From the NCBI GenBank assembly GCA_015067945.1, contig SVLM01000005.1:27661-91660 (forward strand): a stretch of 64,000 bases of DNA, in the 5' to 3' direction. Position 1 is the first letter of the stretch. Every line of letters starts with the position of its first letter. The position numbers and the translations under genes are program-made. This document shows, one piece after another, positions 1-7,828 of the stretch. A model generated the notes under the pieces. The model saw only the letters and a list, made by a program, of their open reading frames with translations, ran no database searches and was not told the DNA's origin. The stretch comes from Oscillospiraceae bacterium (lineage in GTDB: Bacteria; Bacillota; Clostridia; Oscillospirales; Oscillospiraceae).

Positions 1-330
1 ACCAACGCATGTCAATGCACCTACCAAAATTACGGCGATGCCCAAAAGCACATAGGAAACAGCCTGCTTCTTAAAGTTCCGGAAAAATCCGGGACCGGCA
101 ATAAAACCGACGGAAGTAACGAAACTAATCAAGCCGATATTCTTAACAATACCCGGCACCAGCAGGCCAAAATGGCCAAAGACCAGTGCCACCAGCAAAA
201 TGCCGGAGGTGCCCAAAGACAGACCCTTGATGGAGATGCTGCCCAGCAGATAGCCCAGAGCGGCAATGCAGAAAATAATCATGATTTCGCTTTGGAAGAT
301 GGCACCAAGGCTTTGAAGAAATTCATTCAT
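1..330 (-). CDS. AAE-family (YidE/YbjL/SucE-like) permease, N-terminal part
   Basis: The N-terminal 110 residues of a membrane transporter run off the left edge of the window. They form several hydrophobic segments and contain the GPGFF motif after the third segment, which is characteristic of the aspartate:alanine exchanger (AAEx) family. Known members include AspT and the Corynebacterium succinate exporter SucE1. The start at 330 follows TAAGGAGT, and that Shine-Dalgarno overlaps the fumB stop codon, so the gene is translationally linked to fumarase. The context (fumarase, fumarate reductase) makes a C4-dicarboxylate, probably succinate, a reasonable substrate. That is inference; only the family is supported by sequence. 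The gene is not broken, merely cut by the window. Confidence 0.75.
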   Translation of the reverse strand, partial: MNEFLQSLGAIFQSEIMIIFCIAALGYLLGSISIKGLSLGTSGILLVALVFGHFGLLVPGIVKNIGLISFVTSVGFIAGPGFFRNFKKQAVSYVLLGIAVILVGALTCVG

Positions 331-345
331 GAATCACGCAACTCC

Positions 346-906
346 TTAAGCATTCTGCTTATTCAGGTAGGCCGCACGGCCGGTTTCATACAGGTTATTG
401 CCCTCGCTGTCGATGATGACCACCAAAGGCATATCCTCTACATACAGCTTACGCAGAGCCTCTGCACCCAAGTCTTCATAGGCGATCAGTTCACACTTTT
501 TAATGCACTTGGCAAGCAATGCACCGGCACCGCCGATGGCACCGAAGTACACGCCGCTGTACTGTTTCATGGCTTCCACAACTTCCGGCAGCCGGGCACC
601 CTTGCCGATCATGCCTCTTGCTCCCACGCTCATCATGGTGGGGGCGTAAGCATCCATACGGCCGGAGGTGGTAGGACCGGCAGAGCCGATGACCTGACCG
701 GGTTTGGCGGGGGTGGGGCCTACATAATAAATGGTGGCATCCTGGGGGTCAAAGGGCAATTCTTCACCCCGGGCCAGAGCCTCGCACATCCGCTTGTGAC
801 CTGCGTCACGGGAGGTGTAGATGGTGCCGGTGAGCAGAACGCTGTCGCCGGCTTTCAAGGTTCTTGCCAGCTCCTCGGTCAGAGGCAGAGTAATTCTCTT
901 TTCCAT
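346..906 (-). CDS. fumB: Class I fumarate hydratase, beta subunit
   Basis: This is the 186-residue C-terminal-type subunit of the two-subunit, [4Fe-4S]-dependent fumarase/tartrate dehydratase family. It interconverts malate and fumarate in the cytosol together with the alpha subunit. Family features visible are the N-terminal LPLTEE segment, AGDSVLLTGTIYTSRDAGHKR split over two short motifs, and GPTTSGRMD. Length is normal for a stand-alone beta subunit. Its ATG directly abuts the alpha-subunit stop codon, so the two should be made in equal amounts. Its stop overlaps the ribosome-binding site of the following permease gene. L-tartrate dehydratase TtdB is the main alternative, but the fumarate-reductase neighbours favour fumarase. 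Confidence 0.9.
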   Translation of the reverse strand: MEKRITLPLTEELARTLKAGDSVLLTGTIYTSRDAGHKRMCEALARGEELPFDPQDATIYYVGPTPAKPGQVIGSAGPTTSGRMDAYAPTMMSVGARGMIGKGARLPEVVEAMKQYSGVYFGAIGGAGALLAKCIKKCELIAYEDLGAEALRKLYVEDMPLVVIIDSEGNNLYETGRAAYLNKQNA

Positions 907-1749
907 TTACAGCACCTCCGTCTTATGCCGGGTCACATGGCAGTTGATGTTGATGGCACAGGGCATACCGGCAATGTGGGTGGGCAGGGTCTCAATATTC
1001 AGGCCGATGGCAGTGGTTTTGCCGCCAAAGCCCTGAGGGCCGATACCCAAAGCATTGACTTTTTCCAGCATTTCGTCTTCCAGCTCTGCGTAGAAGGGGT
1101 CGGGATGATGGGTGTCCAGGGGACGCATAATGGCCTTCTTGGCCAGCAGGGCGGCCTTGTCGAAAGTGCCGCCGATGCCCACACCGATAACCATGGGGGG
1201 GCAGGGATTGGGGCCGGCATTTTCCACAGTTTCCAGAATGAAATCCTTGATGCCCTGCAGACCTGCACTGGGCTTGAACATCCGGATGGCACTCATATTC
1301 TCACTGCCAAAGCCCTTGGGGCCTACGGTGATTTTGACCTGATCACCGGGGACAATTTCGGTGTAGAGCATGGCGGGGGTATTGTCGCCGGTGTTGCCAC
1401 GGCGGACGGGGTCGCCGACTACGGATTTGCGCAGGAAGCCCTTGTCGTAGCCACGGCGGACGCCTTCATCCACCGCCAGCCGCAGGTCACCGCCCACAAA
1501 GTGGACGTCCTGACCGATCTCCAGGAAGACGCAGGCCATGCCGGTGTCCTGACAAATGGGGACATTCTCCCGGTCAGCGATATTGTAGTTTTCAATGATA
1601 TTATCCAACACACCCTTGGCGATCTCGCCGTCCTCGCAGCTGCGGCAGCGTTCGATGGCACATTTTACATCACCGGGCAGGTGGTTGTTGGCTTCAATAC
1701 ACAGCCGCTCCACCACATCGGTGATTTGGCTGACGTCAATTTCACGCAT
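907..1749 (-). CDS. fumA: Class I fumarate hydratase, alpha subunit
   Basis: A 280-residue catalytic subunit of the [4Fe-4S] fumarase/tartrate dehydratase family. Cluster-binding cysteines are expected at the CQDTGMAC segment (about residue 66) and in the later NPCPPMVIGVG segment (about residue 187), both present; GIGGTFDKAALLAKKA is also typical. It works with the downstream beta subunit to hydrate fumarate or dehydrate malate. In this cluster it would supply fumarate from malate for the adjacent reductase. The start at 1749 follows GGAGGCAAACT. About 250 bp holding repeat copy 1 separates it from tfrA-like gene upstream, so it may have its own promoter. No frameshift or missing motif was seen. 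Confidence 0.92.
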   Translation of the reverse strand: MREIDVSQITDVVERLCIEANNHLPGDVKCAIERCRSCEDGEIAKGVLDNIIENYNIADRENVPICQDTGMACVFLEIGQDVHFVGGDLRLAVDEGVRRGYDKGFLRKSVVGDPVRRGNTGDNTPAMLYTEIVPGDQVKITVGPKGFGSENMSAIRMFKPSAGLQGIKDFILETVENAGPNPCPPMVIGVGIGGTFDKAALLAKKAIMRPLDTHHPDPFYAELEDEMLEKVNALGIGPQGFGGKTTAIGLNIETLPTHIAGMPCAININCHVTRHKTEVL

Positions 1750-1787
1750 AGTTTGCCTCCGTTCTTGTTTTGTTGCTGGGGCATAAA

Positions 1788-1969
1788 CCTTCCCCCGGGG
1801 GGAAGGTGGTCGAGCAGAGCGAGACCGGAAGAGGAATGGCGAAAAGTAAAAGGTTGTTTCAAGTCTGCAATGTCGTGCAAACTGTCAGTGTTCCGCCCGT
1901 ATTCCTCTTCAGTCACCTAAAGCGGTTCCGAAGAGCCGCTTTAGGTGCCAGCTTCCCCTCGGGGGAAGC
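1788..1969. repeat. REP/MITE-like inverted-repeat element, copy 1
   Basis: Copy 1 of the family described under findings: palindrome CTTCCCCCGGGGGGAAGG at the left, GAAGAGGAAT about 55 nt in, a variable centre, ATTCCTCTTC, a 12-bp hairpin (CACCTAAAGCGG with its complement), and CTTCCCCTCGGGGGAAG at the right. It lies between tfrA and fumA. The most diverged of the five copies, with a shorter left arm. Confidence 0.85.
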
Positions 1970-1997
1970 GTATATACGCTTGCTCGGTAGTGTGTTG

Positions 1998-3596
1998 TTA
2001 TCTCTCGTGTCTTGCGTACTTGGGCAGCAGCAGGGGAGAAACGCCCGTCTCTGCACAGCCGGCCTCTTTCAGCATTTCGGCATACTGGTAAATATGATCC
2101 AGGTTGGGTGTGCCCAGCTCGACTTCCTTGGCCTTGGCAGCGGCAGCCTTACCGGCATTGCGGCCAAAGACGATAATATCCAGCAGGGAGTTGCCCATCA
2201 AACGGTTACGGCCATGGATTCCGCCAACAGCCTCACCGGCTACCAGCAGGTTGGGAATAGCCTTGGTAAAGCCCTCGCCGCCGATCTCCAGGCCACCGTT
2301 CTGGTAGTGCAGAGTGGGATATACCAGAATGGGAACTTTTCGCATATCAATACCGTAGTTTAAGTACATACGCAGCATTGCAGGAATTCTCTTTTCGATG
2401 GTTCCCTCACCGTGGATCATTTCGATCATGGGGGTATCCAGCCATACGCCACTGCCCAGAGGGGTATCTACGCCCTTGCCGTTGGCACATTCGCGAATGA
2501 TGGCAGATGCGGAAACGTCTCTTGTTTCCAGAGGATGTGCATAAGCCTCACCGTCTTTGTTGACCAGCATGGCACCAATGGAACGAACCTTCTCGGTAAC
2601 CAGTGCACCGAAGATCTGGCTGGGGTAGGCAACGCCGGTGGGGTGGTACTGGATGGTGTCCTGATACAGCAGGGGAGCACCGGCACGGTAGCCCAGAATC
2701 AGGCCGTCAGCAGTAGCACCGTAGTGGTTGGAGGTGGGGAAATTCTGATAGTGCAGACGGCCTGCACCGCCGGTGGCGATGATGACGGTTTTGGCTCTGG
2801 CGACCAGGTAATCACCGGTTTCCATGTTCAGCAGAACAGCACCGGCAACCTGACCCTTCTCGTCCTTCAGCAGCTCCACAGCGGAAGTGAATTCCACAAC
2901 GGGGATCTTCCGGTTCAGCACCTCGTCGCGGACGGTACGCATGATTTCTGCACCGGAGTAGTCCTTGCAGGCGTGCATACGCTTCCGGGAAGTACCGCCG
3001 CCGTGGGTGGTGACCATCCGTCCGTCCTCGTCCTTGTCGAACATGACGCCCAGCTTATTCAGCCAGCGGATGGCATCGGGAGCCTCCATAACCAGCCGCC
3101 GGAGCAGCTCGGGACGGGCAGCGAAGTGACCGCCGCCGAAAGCGTCCAGATAGTGCTGGACGGGGGAATCGTTTTCCTTGTCGGCAGCCTGAATGCCGCC
3201 TTCGGCCATCATGGTGTTGGCATCGCCAATCCGGAGCTTGGTGACCACCATAACATTGGCACCGGCCTCGTGGGCCTCGATGGCAGCGGATGCACCGGCA
3301 CCGCCACCGCCGATGACCAGAACATCCACATCATAGTCGATTTTGGTCAGGTCGATATTTTCGCTGAGCAGACGGCTGTTGGAGTGAATCAGATTGGTCA
3401 GCTCCACCGGGGCCTTCTGTCCCTTGTTGGGACCGATTTTGATCTCCTTGAAGCCTTCGGGCCGGTAGTCCGGGTGGTAGGCCTTCAGCAGCTCGCTCTT
3501 TTCCTCGGCGGTCATGCGGCGGGGCTCCGTGCCCATACGTGCAGCACGGGTGGCCTCTACCTTCTTAATGGATTCCATCATAGATTCCGTAAACAT
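1998..3596 (-). CDS. tfrA: Soluble fumarate reductase flavoprotein subunit (TfrA/SdhA family)
   Basis: A 532-residue FAD-dependent oxidoreductase of the succinate dehydrogenase/fumarate reductase flavoprotein family. An ~88-residue N-terminal extension precedes the FAD-binding GGGGAGASAA motif (residues 96-105). Catalytic residues of the family are present: HPTG (318-321), Arg359 in TRD, His430 in HYQNGGLE, and Arg463/465 in GRNRLMGN. The site that carries the covalent FAD-linking His in SdhA/FrdA reads ANTMMAEGG (126-134), with Asn127 in place of His. FAD should therefore be noncovalent, which in FrdA variants favours fumarate reduction over succinate oxidation. There is no membrane anchor gene beside it. 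It pairs with the [2Fe-2S]/[4Fe-4S] subunit 12 bp upstream and resembles thiol:fumarate reductase TfrA. Physiological donor is inferred. Confidence 0.87.
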   Translation of the reverse strand: MFTESMMESIKKVEATRAARMGTEPRRMTAEEKSELLKAYHPDYRPEGFKEIKIGPNKGQKAPVELTNLIHSNSRLLSENIDLTKIDYDVDVLVIGGGGAGASAAIEAHEAGANVMVVTKLRIGDANTMMAEGGIQAADKENDSPVQHYLDAFGGGHFAARPELLRRLVMEAPDAIRWLNKLGVMFDKDEDGRMVTTHGGGTSRKRMHACKDYSGAEIMRTVRDEVLNRKIPVVEFTSAVELLKDEKGQVAGAVLLNMETGDYLVARAKTVIIATGGAGRLHYQNFPTSNHYGATADGLILGYRAGAPLLYQDTIQYHPTGVAYPSQIFGALVTEKVRSIGAMLVNKDGEAYAHPLETRDVSASAIIRECANGKGVDTPLGSGVWLDTPMIEMIHGEGTIEKRIPAMLRMYLNYGIDMRKVPILVYPTLHYQNGGLEIGGEGFTKAIPNLLVAGEAVGGIHGRNRLMGNSLLDIIVFGRNAGKAAAAKAKEVELGTPNLDHIYQYAEMLKEAGCAETGVSPLLLPKYARHER

Positions 3597-3608
3597 AATG
3601 ACCCCTCC

Positions 3609-4283
3609 TTACTTTTCAATATCCCGGTGGTTGTACAGTTCCTGCATTTCGGAGATGGGCTTTTGCATAATGGCCTCGATCAGTGCATCGTAGGCACCGG
3701 AGTTGATCTCGGCCACCCGGTTCTCCAGATGTTCGGAGGCAGGGGCAATGTACTTGCCGGTCAGGCGGCGTGCCAGCAGACCCACCATAGGGTGGCTGAT
3801 ACCGGCGGGGCAGCGGACGGAGCAGCAGCCACAGCCGACACAGTCAAAGCTTTCTTCGGCACACTTTTCAAATTCGCCACGCTGGGCGTAGGCAATGTAC
3901 TGCATAACATTCAGGCTCTGGGTGCAGGCCTTGGTGCAGGCGTTGCAGCCGATGCAGGCGTAGATTTCGGGGTACAGCTCCATCATCACCCGCTGATCGG
4001 CCTTCAGACCCTCAATGTCGTAGGTCCGCTTGTCGGTGGGGAAGAAGGGGATGGAGGCCACATACATGCCCTCCTGAACCTGAGTTTGGCAGGCCAGGCA
4101 GGTTTTCAGCTCATTGCTGCCCTTAATGCGGTAGATGGTGGCACAAGCACCGCAGAAGCCGTGGCGGCAGCCGCAGCCCCGTGTGAGGGTATAGCCGGCA
4201 TATTCCATGGCGGTCATGATGGTCAGATCGCCGGGAACGGAATATCTTTTGCCGAAAAAGTAGACATTTACCATGTTTTCCAT
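3609..4283 (-). CDS. tfrB: Fumarate reductase iron-sulfur subunit (TfrB/SdhB-like, no CCG domain)
   Basis: About 224 residues. The N-terminal plant-type [2Fe-2S] domain has CRHGFCGAC plus a later CLAC. It is followed by two cysteine clusters, CIGCNACTKAC and CVGCGCCSVRCPAG, typical of SdhB/FrdB/TfrB. It should pass electrons to the flavoprotein encoded next. Methanogen TfrB continues with an HdrB-like CCG domain; this protein stops before that, so the equivalent function may sit in the separate HdrB of the same island. The frame is open to 4454 but the extra N-terminus is repeat sequence. Candidate starts are 4292 (only 2 nt from AAAGGA) and 4283 (11 nt); 4283 was chosen, with moderate certainty. 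Confidence 0.85.
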   Translation of the reverse strand: MENMVNVYFFGKRYSVPGDLTIMTAMEYAGYTLTRGCGCRHGFCGACATIYRIKGSNELKTCLACQTQVQEGMYVASIPFFPTDKRTYDIEGLKADQRVMMELYPEIYACIGCNACTKACTQSLNVMQYIAYAQRGEFEKCAEESFDCVGCGCCSVRCPAGISHPMVGLLARRLTGKYIAPASEHLENRVAEINSGAYDALIEAIMQKPISEMQELYNHRDIEK

Positions 4284-4332
4284 ATTTGGCATCGTCCTTT
4301 CGTGGTTTAGATTATGGCGGCGAAGCCGCATA

Positions 4333-4531
4333 AGCTTCCCCCGGGGGGAAGCTGGCACAAAATTCCGAAAAGGGATTTTGTGACTGAAGAGGAATGCGGG
4401 CAGAAATCTATGATTTTGAATCAGTGTCAGACTTTGTAGTAGGCCTGTTGACAACTCTGCATTACAGTATATCGCCCGTGTTCCTCTTCCGGCTCAGGCT
4501 TTGCCTTCGCCACCTTCCCCTCGGGGGAAGG
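4333..4531. repeat. REP/MITE-like inverted-repeat element, copy 2
   Basis: Copy 2, 199 bp, between flxA and tfrB. Left arm: CTTCCCCCGGGGGGAAG, GCTGGC, a hairpin ACAAAATTCC/GGGATTTTGT, then GACTGAAGAGGAATGCGGGC. Right arm: CCCGTGTTCCTCTTCCG, a short hairpin, then CCACC and CTTCCCCTCGGGGGAAG. It is flanked by short GGCGGC/GCCGCC hairpins. The tfrB reading frame is open into it, which explains the longer false N-terminus. Confidence 0.88.
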
Positions 4532-4556
4532 TTTGGCGGCTGTGCCGCCAGCAAAA

Positions 4557-5414
4557 TTAGTACTCGTTAGGCAGTTCGTCGATTTCGTCGAAGCGGAACA
4601 CCGGGCCGTCCTTGCAGACATACTTGGTGCCGATGTTGCAGCGGCCGCATTTGCCGACGCCGCACTTCATCCGCAGCTCCAGGGTGGTGTAGACCTGCTC
4701 GTTGCTAAAGCCCAGTTCTTTCAGGCCCTGCAGGCAGAATTTGATCATGATGGGAGGTCCGCAGAGCAGAGCGACTTTGTTGGTGTCGAAATTCAGCTCC
4801 TTCAGGTAGCTGGGAACAAAGCCAACATGGCCGTCCCAACCCTCCTGCTCCCGGTCAATGGTCAGGTGCACATTGACACCGGGTGCTTTGGACCAAACCT
4901 CTTCGATCTCCTTACGCTGCACCAGATCGTCAGCAGAGCGGGAGCCGTAGAGAATATCCACAGTGCCGTAGTTTTCACGGTTGTCCAGCACATAGTTGAT
5001 GACGCTTCGCAGGGGAGCAAGGCCGATACCGCCGGCGATGAACAGCAAATTCTGTCCTTTCAGGGCAGTTTCTACCGGGAAATTGTTGCCGTAGGGACCG
5101 CGAACCAAAATCTCATCGCCAACCTGCAGGGTGTGGAGCTGGTCAGTCAGCTGACCGCAACGCTTAATGGAAAATTCCTGATACTCCTTATTGGTGGGAG
5201 AGGAGGTGATGGAGAACATGGCCTCGCTGACACCGGGCAGGCACACCATGGCACACTGGCCGGGCATATGCTCGAAGAGCTTGCCGCCGCCGGGGGCGTT
5301 GACCCGGAAGGTCTTGACATCGGGGGTTTCCTCCCGGATGTCGGTGATGATGCCAACCTGAGGAATCAGCGTATCATGCATATAGCCGGGATGACAGGTA
5401 CATTCGTGCATCAT
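4557..5414 (-). CDS. flxA: FlxA: FAD/NAD(P)H-binding oxidoreductase subunit
   Basis: A 285-residue ferredoxin-reductase-type flavoprotein of the AsrB/PyrK/hydrogenase-gamma group. An N-terminal FAD-binding barrel is followed by an NAD(P)-binding domain (GGIGLAPLRSVI, LLCGPPIMIKF) and a C-terminal [2Fe-2S] motif CGVGKCGRCNIG plus Cys. As last gene of hdrBCA-flxDCBA it matches FlxA, the NADH-oxidising entry point of the flavin oxidoreductase-heterodisulfide reductase complex. ATG at 5414 overlaps the flxB stop; a second ATG at 5411 is better spaced from AAAGGAGGG. Anaerobic sulfite reductase subunit B is the paralogue to exclude; no asrC-like gene is present here. Confidence 0.86.
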   Translation of the reverse strand: MMHECTCHPGYMHDTLIPQVGIITDIREETPDVKTFRVNAPGGGKLFEHMPGQCAMVCLPGVSEAMFSITSSPTNKEYQEFSIKRCGQLTDQLHTLQVGDEILVRGPYGNNFPVETALKGQNLLFIAGGIGLAPLRSVINYVLDNRENYGTVDILYGSRSADDLVQRKEIEEVWSKAPGVNVHLTIDREQEGWDGHVGFVPSYLKELNFDTNKVALLCGPPIMIKFCLQGLKELGFSNEQVYTTLELRMKCGVGKCGRCNIGTKYVCKDGPVFRFDEIDELPNEY

Positions 5415-6436
5415 TTACCCTCCTTTGCAAAGGCCTTGATGACCTTGACGATATTTAAGTGGCTGGGGCATTTGTCCACGCACCGGCCGCAGCCCACGCA
5501 GGAGAACATTCCGTCGTTGTTGGCGGGGAAGTAAGCCAGCTTGTGCATGAAACGCTGGCGGAACCGCTGCATTTGGCTGGTACGGTTGTTGCCGTGGGCC
5601 ATCATGGTAAAGTCGGAGTACATACAGCTGTCCCAGCAACGCATCCGCTGAACGCCAGAACCGGTGTTGTAATCCTTAATGTCGTAGCACTGGCAGGTGG
5701 GGCAGACAAATGTGCAGGTGCCGCAGGCCAGACAGGGCTTATACAGCTGCTCCCACAGCGGGGAGTCAAACTTGGTTTTGGCGGCTTCCGCACCCCAGCC
5801 TTCCAGAGAAAGATCCTTTAAGGGGAGCTTTTCCTGAATGGAGCGGATGGCTGCCTTGGCATCTTCCACGGCAGCGTCATCGGTGCTTTCCAGCAGAGAG
5901 GACACAGCGGCGGTGAGAGACTCGCCCTTTTCACTTTGGGGCAGCCAGTAGAGGTGTTCTCCTGCGAACCAGGTGGCCACATCTCCCTCGGGAGCAGCAC
6001 AGTCAATGCCAAAGCAATGGCAGAAGCAGGATGTGTCCGGCTTGCTGCAGGCCAGGGAAACCACGGTGCCATGCTTGCGGCGGGCGGCGTAGTAGCTGTC
6101 TACCGGGTCGGACAGAAATACCTTGTCGAGGACGGCAAGGCCCCGGACATCGCAGGCCTTCATGCCGAAGACAACGAAATTCTTGTCTTCCAGCTCCGCT
6201 GCGGTGACGGACAGCTTGCCGTCGGTGCGGTGGCAGGAGTAGAGATTTTCGCTCTGGGGGAAGAATACATCCTTGCCGGAGCGGACGGTCTTCAAAGTTT
6301 CCAGATCCACATCGGCATCTTCGCTCCAGGGGGCGAAATTGGTCTTACCTGCAGTATTCACCGGCAGGTACAGCTCGCCTTTGGCGGCAATGGCAGCCAG
6401 CAGGGCAGGAATGTCAGCTTTTGCAATGCGATACAT
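5411..6436 (-). CDS. flxB: FlxB: iron-sulfur subunit of the Flx-Hdr complex (AsrA-like)
   Basis: A 341-residue protein of the AsrA/hydrogenase-beta family that relays electrons through two C-terminal [4Fe-4S] clusters. The cysteine motifs are CLACGTCTFVCPTCQC and CVGCGRCVDKCPSHLN. Other cysteines occur in FGMKACDVRG and SCFCHCFG nearer the N-terminus. It sits between flxC and flxA with 4-nt gap and 4-nt overlap, as expected for subunits of one complex. ATG at 6436 was chosen because GGAGGT lies 6 nt upstream; an in-frame ATG at 6454 would place the Shine-Dalgarno inside the gene. No catalytic site of its own is evident. Confidence 0.85.
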   Translation of the reverse strand: MYRIAKADIPALLAAIAAKGELYLPVNTAGKTNFAPWSEDADVDLETLKTVRSGKDVFFPQSENLYSCHRTDGKLSVTAAELEDKNFVVFGMKACDVRGLAVLDKVFLSDPVDSYYAARRKHGTVVSLACSKPDTSCFCHCFGIDCAAPEGDVATWFAGEHLYWLPQSEKGESLTAAVSSLLESTDDAAVEDAKAAIRSIQEKLPLKDLSLEGWGAEAAKTKFDSPLWEQLYKPCLACGTCTFVCPTCQCYDIKDYNTGSGVQRMRCWDSCMYSDFTMMAHGNNRTSQMQRFRQRFMHKLAYFPANNDGMFSCVGCGRCVDKCPSHLNIVKVIKAFAKEGK

Positions 6437-6440
6437 ATCC

Positions 6441-7403
6441 TTACCTCCTTCCAACGCCGGGTTCGGCGTCGTCGGTACGGAAGCTGGTCAGGGGGGCGGC
6501 AGCGTCAATATCTGCACCGGCCTGGTACTCGCCGTACAGGCTGTTGATATCTTTAATGAACTTGCGGTTGAACAGATGCAGAGGAATACCCTGGGGGCAG
6601 ACACGGCTGCACTCACCGCAGTCGGTACACCGGCCTGCCACATGGAAGGCACGGATGATGTGGAACATTTTTTCCTCAAAGGAGGTGGCGTTTGCTTTCT
6701 GTGCGGAGTCGAACTTGGTCGAATCAAACACGCACTTGCGGCAGGAGCAGGCGGGGCACACATTCCGGCAGGCATTGCATCGGATGCATTTACTCAGCTC
6801 CGCCTGGAAGAAGGCAAATTTTTCTTCCGGGCTCATGGCCTCGATCTTGGCAATCTCGGCAAAGCGGTCAGAATCGCAGGTATCCACGCTCTCGCCAATC
6901 AGCTCGTCGTAGATCTTATGATCCTTGCCCTTGCAGACATGGCACCGCTCCAGCATGGCGTCCTTGTAGGCAACTTGCTTATCACCGTACAAGGTTTTGA
7001 CGGTGAGCATTTCGCTGCAGTCGGGATAACCGGCACCTTCCACGGACAAAATGCCCTCGGCACCTAAGTTTTCGATCTTCAGCTTGCCCTTGCAGCCAAC
7101 ACCGATGATGTAGGCCTTTTCCCGGTCAATCCGATGCTCCTTGATCAGCTGGTTAAAGCTGTAGGAATCGCAGGGCTTCAGGAAAACCAGAGTTTTGCCG
7201 TCGAGCCTGCTGGCCTCGATCATGTACTTGGAAAGATTGGCACCGCAGAAGCCGTTGTAGACGAAATTGCTTTCCAGATCTTCAGCGGTTGTGAAGAAGG
7301 CAGGCTCTACGTCCCAATCATTCTCGCCCTTACGCCAGCCGAGAACCCGGACAATTTCACCGCTTTCCAGCAGGGATTTGGCTTTATTAATCAATTCTTG
7401 CAT
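6441..7403 (-). CDS. flxC: FlxC: iron-sulfur subunit of the Flx-Hdr complex
   Basis: A 320-residue protein with two ferredoxin-like motifs near the C-terminus, CIRCNACRNVCPACSCRKC and CTDCGECSRVCPQGIP. The N-terminal half has further Cys residues (KPCDSYSF, CHVCKGK) and resembles the F420-dehydrogenase beta/FlxB fold. The paralogous relation to the flxB product is visible in the shared acidic-hydrophobic N-terminal domain and paired clusters. The start at 7403 follows GGGGGA; the open frame upstream of it lies over flxD and is not supported. It overlaps flxD by 13 nt, indicating translational coupling. Its role as an electron relay between FlxA and HdrA/FlxD is inferred from the known FlxABCD-HdrABC arrangement. 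Confidence 0.83.
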   Translation of the reverse strand: MQELINKAKSLLESGEIVRVLGWRKGENDWDVEPAFFTTAEDLESNFVYNGFCGANLSKYMIEASRLDGKTLVFLKPCDSYSFNQLIKEHRIDREKAYIIGVGCKGKLKIENLGAEGILSVEGAGYPDCSEMLTVKTLYGDKQVAYKDAMLERCHVCKGKDHKIYDELIGESVDTCDSDRFAEIAKIEAMSPEEKFAFFQAELSKCIRCNACRNVCPACSCRKCVFDSTKFDSAQKANATSFEEKMFHIIRAFHVAGRCTDCGECSRVCPQGIPLHLFNRKFIKDINSLYGEYQAGADIDAAAPLTSFRTDDAEPGVGRR

Positions 7404-7828
7404 CGCAAATCCCCCAATCTGACACTGGGGCCCAGTGTCCGTACTTTTGCAACAAAGCTGTTCATGGTTTCCGAGAACTTCACGCCCTCGGCGGCGGATA
7501 CCCATTCGACCCGGGTACGGCCATTTTCTACGCCCAGATAGTCCAGCATGCTAAACAGCAGGGTCATCCGGCGACGGGCGTAGTAGTTGCCGGTGGAGTA
7601 GTGGCAGTCACCGGGGTGACAGCCGCACATGATCACGCCGTCGGCACCCTTTTCAAAGGCACGGAGGATGAACATGGGGTTGACGCGGCAGGAGCAGGGC
7701 ACTTTGATGATTTTTACATCGGCAGGATAAGCCAGTCGGCTGGAGCCTGCCAGGTCTGCACCTGCGTAGCTGCACCAGTTGCAGCAGAAGGCTACAATAG
7801 TGGGTTTCCAATTTTCATTTACCGGCAT
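7391..7828 (-). CDS. mvhD: FlxD/MvhD: [2Fe-2S] electron-transfer subunit to HdrA
   Basis: A 145-residue MvhD-family protein, normal length. Family motifs are FCCNWCSYAGADLAG near the N-terminus, VPCSCRV, and CGCHPGDCHY; the cysteines bind a [2Fe-2S] cluster. In methanogens MvhD links hydrogenase to HdrA; in Flx-Hdr clusters it links the flavin oxidoreductase module to HdrA. No hydrogenase gene is present here, so electrons should come from FlxABC. It overlaps hdrA by 10 nt and flxC by 13 nt. Confidence 0.92.
   Translation of the reverse strand: MPVNENWKPTIVAFCCNWCSYAGADLAGSSRLAYPADVKIIKVPCSCRVNPMFILRAFEKGADGVIMCGCHPGDCHYSTGNYYARRRMTLLFSMLDYLGVENGRTRVEWVSAAEGVKFSETMNSFVAKVRTLGPSVRLGDLRCKN

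Noticed and set aside
1782..2363. Plus-strand frame of 197 codons starting in repeat copy 1
   Set aside because: It is built from repeat sequence and the antisense of tfrA; palindromes of this kind often yield false Pro/Gly-rich proteins.
172..4310. Long plus-strand frames (582 and 632 codons) opposite fumarase and fumarate reductase genes
   Set aside because: Minus-strand genes are certain by motif content; plus-strand products are His/Gly-rich shadows.
4284..4454. N-terminal extension of the TfrB-like protein
   Set aside because: It is translated from repeat copy 2 and lacks a ribosome-binding site.
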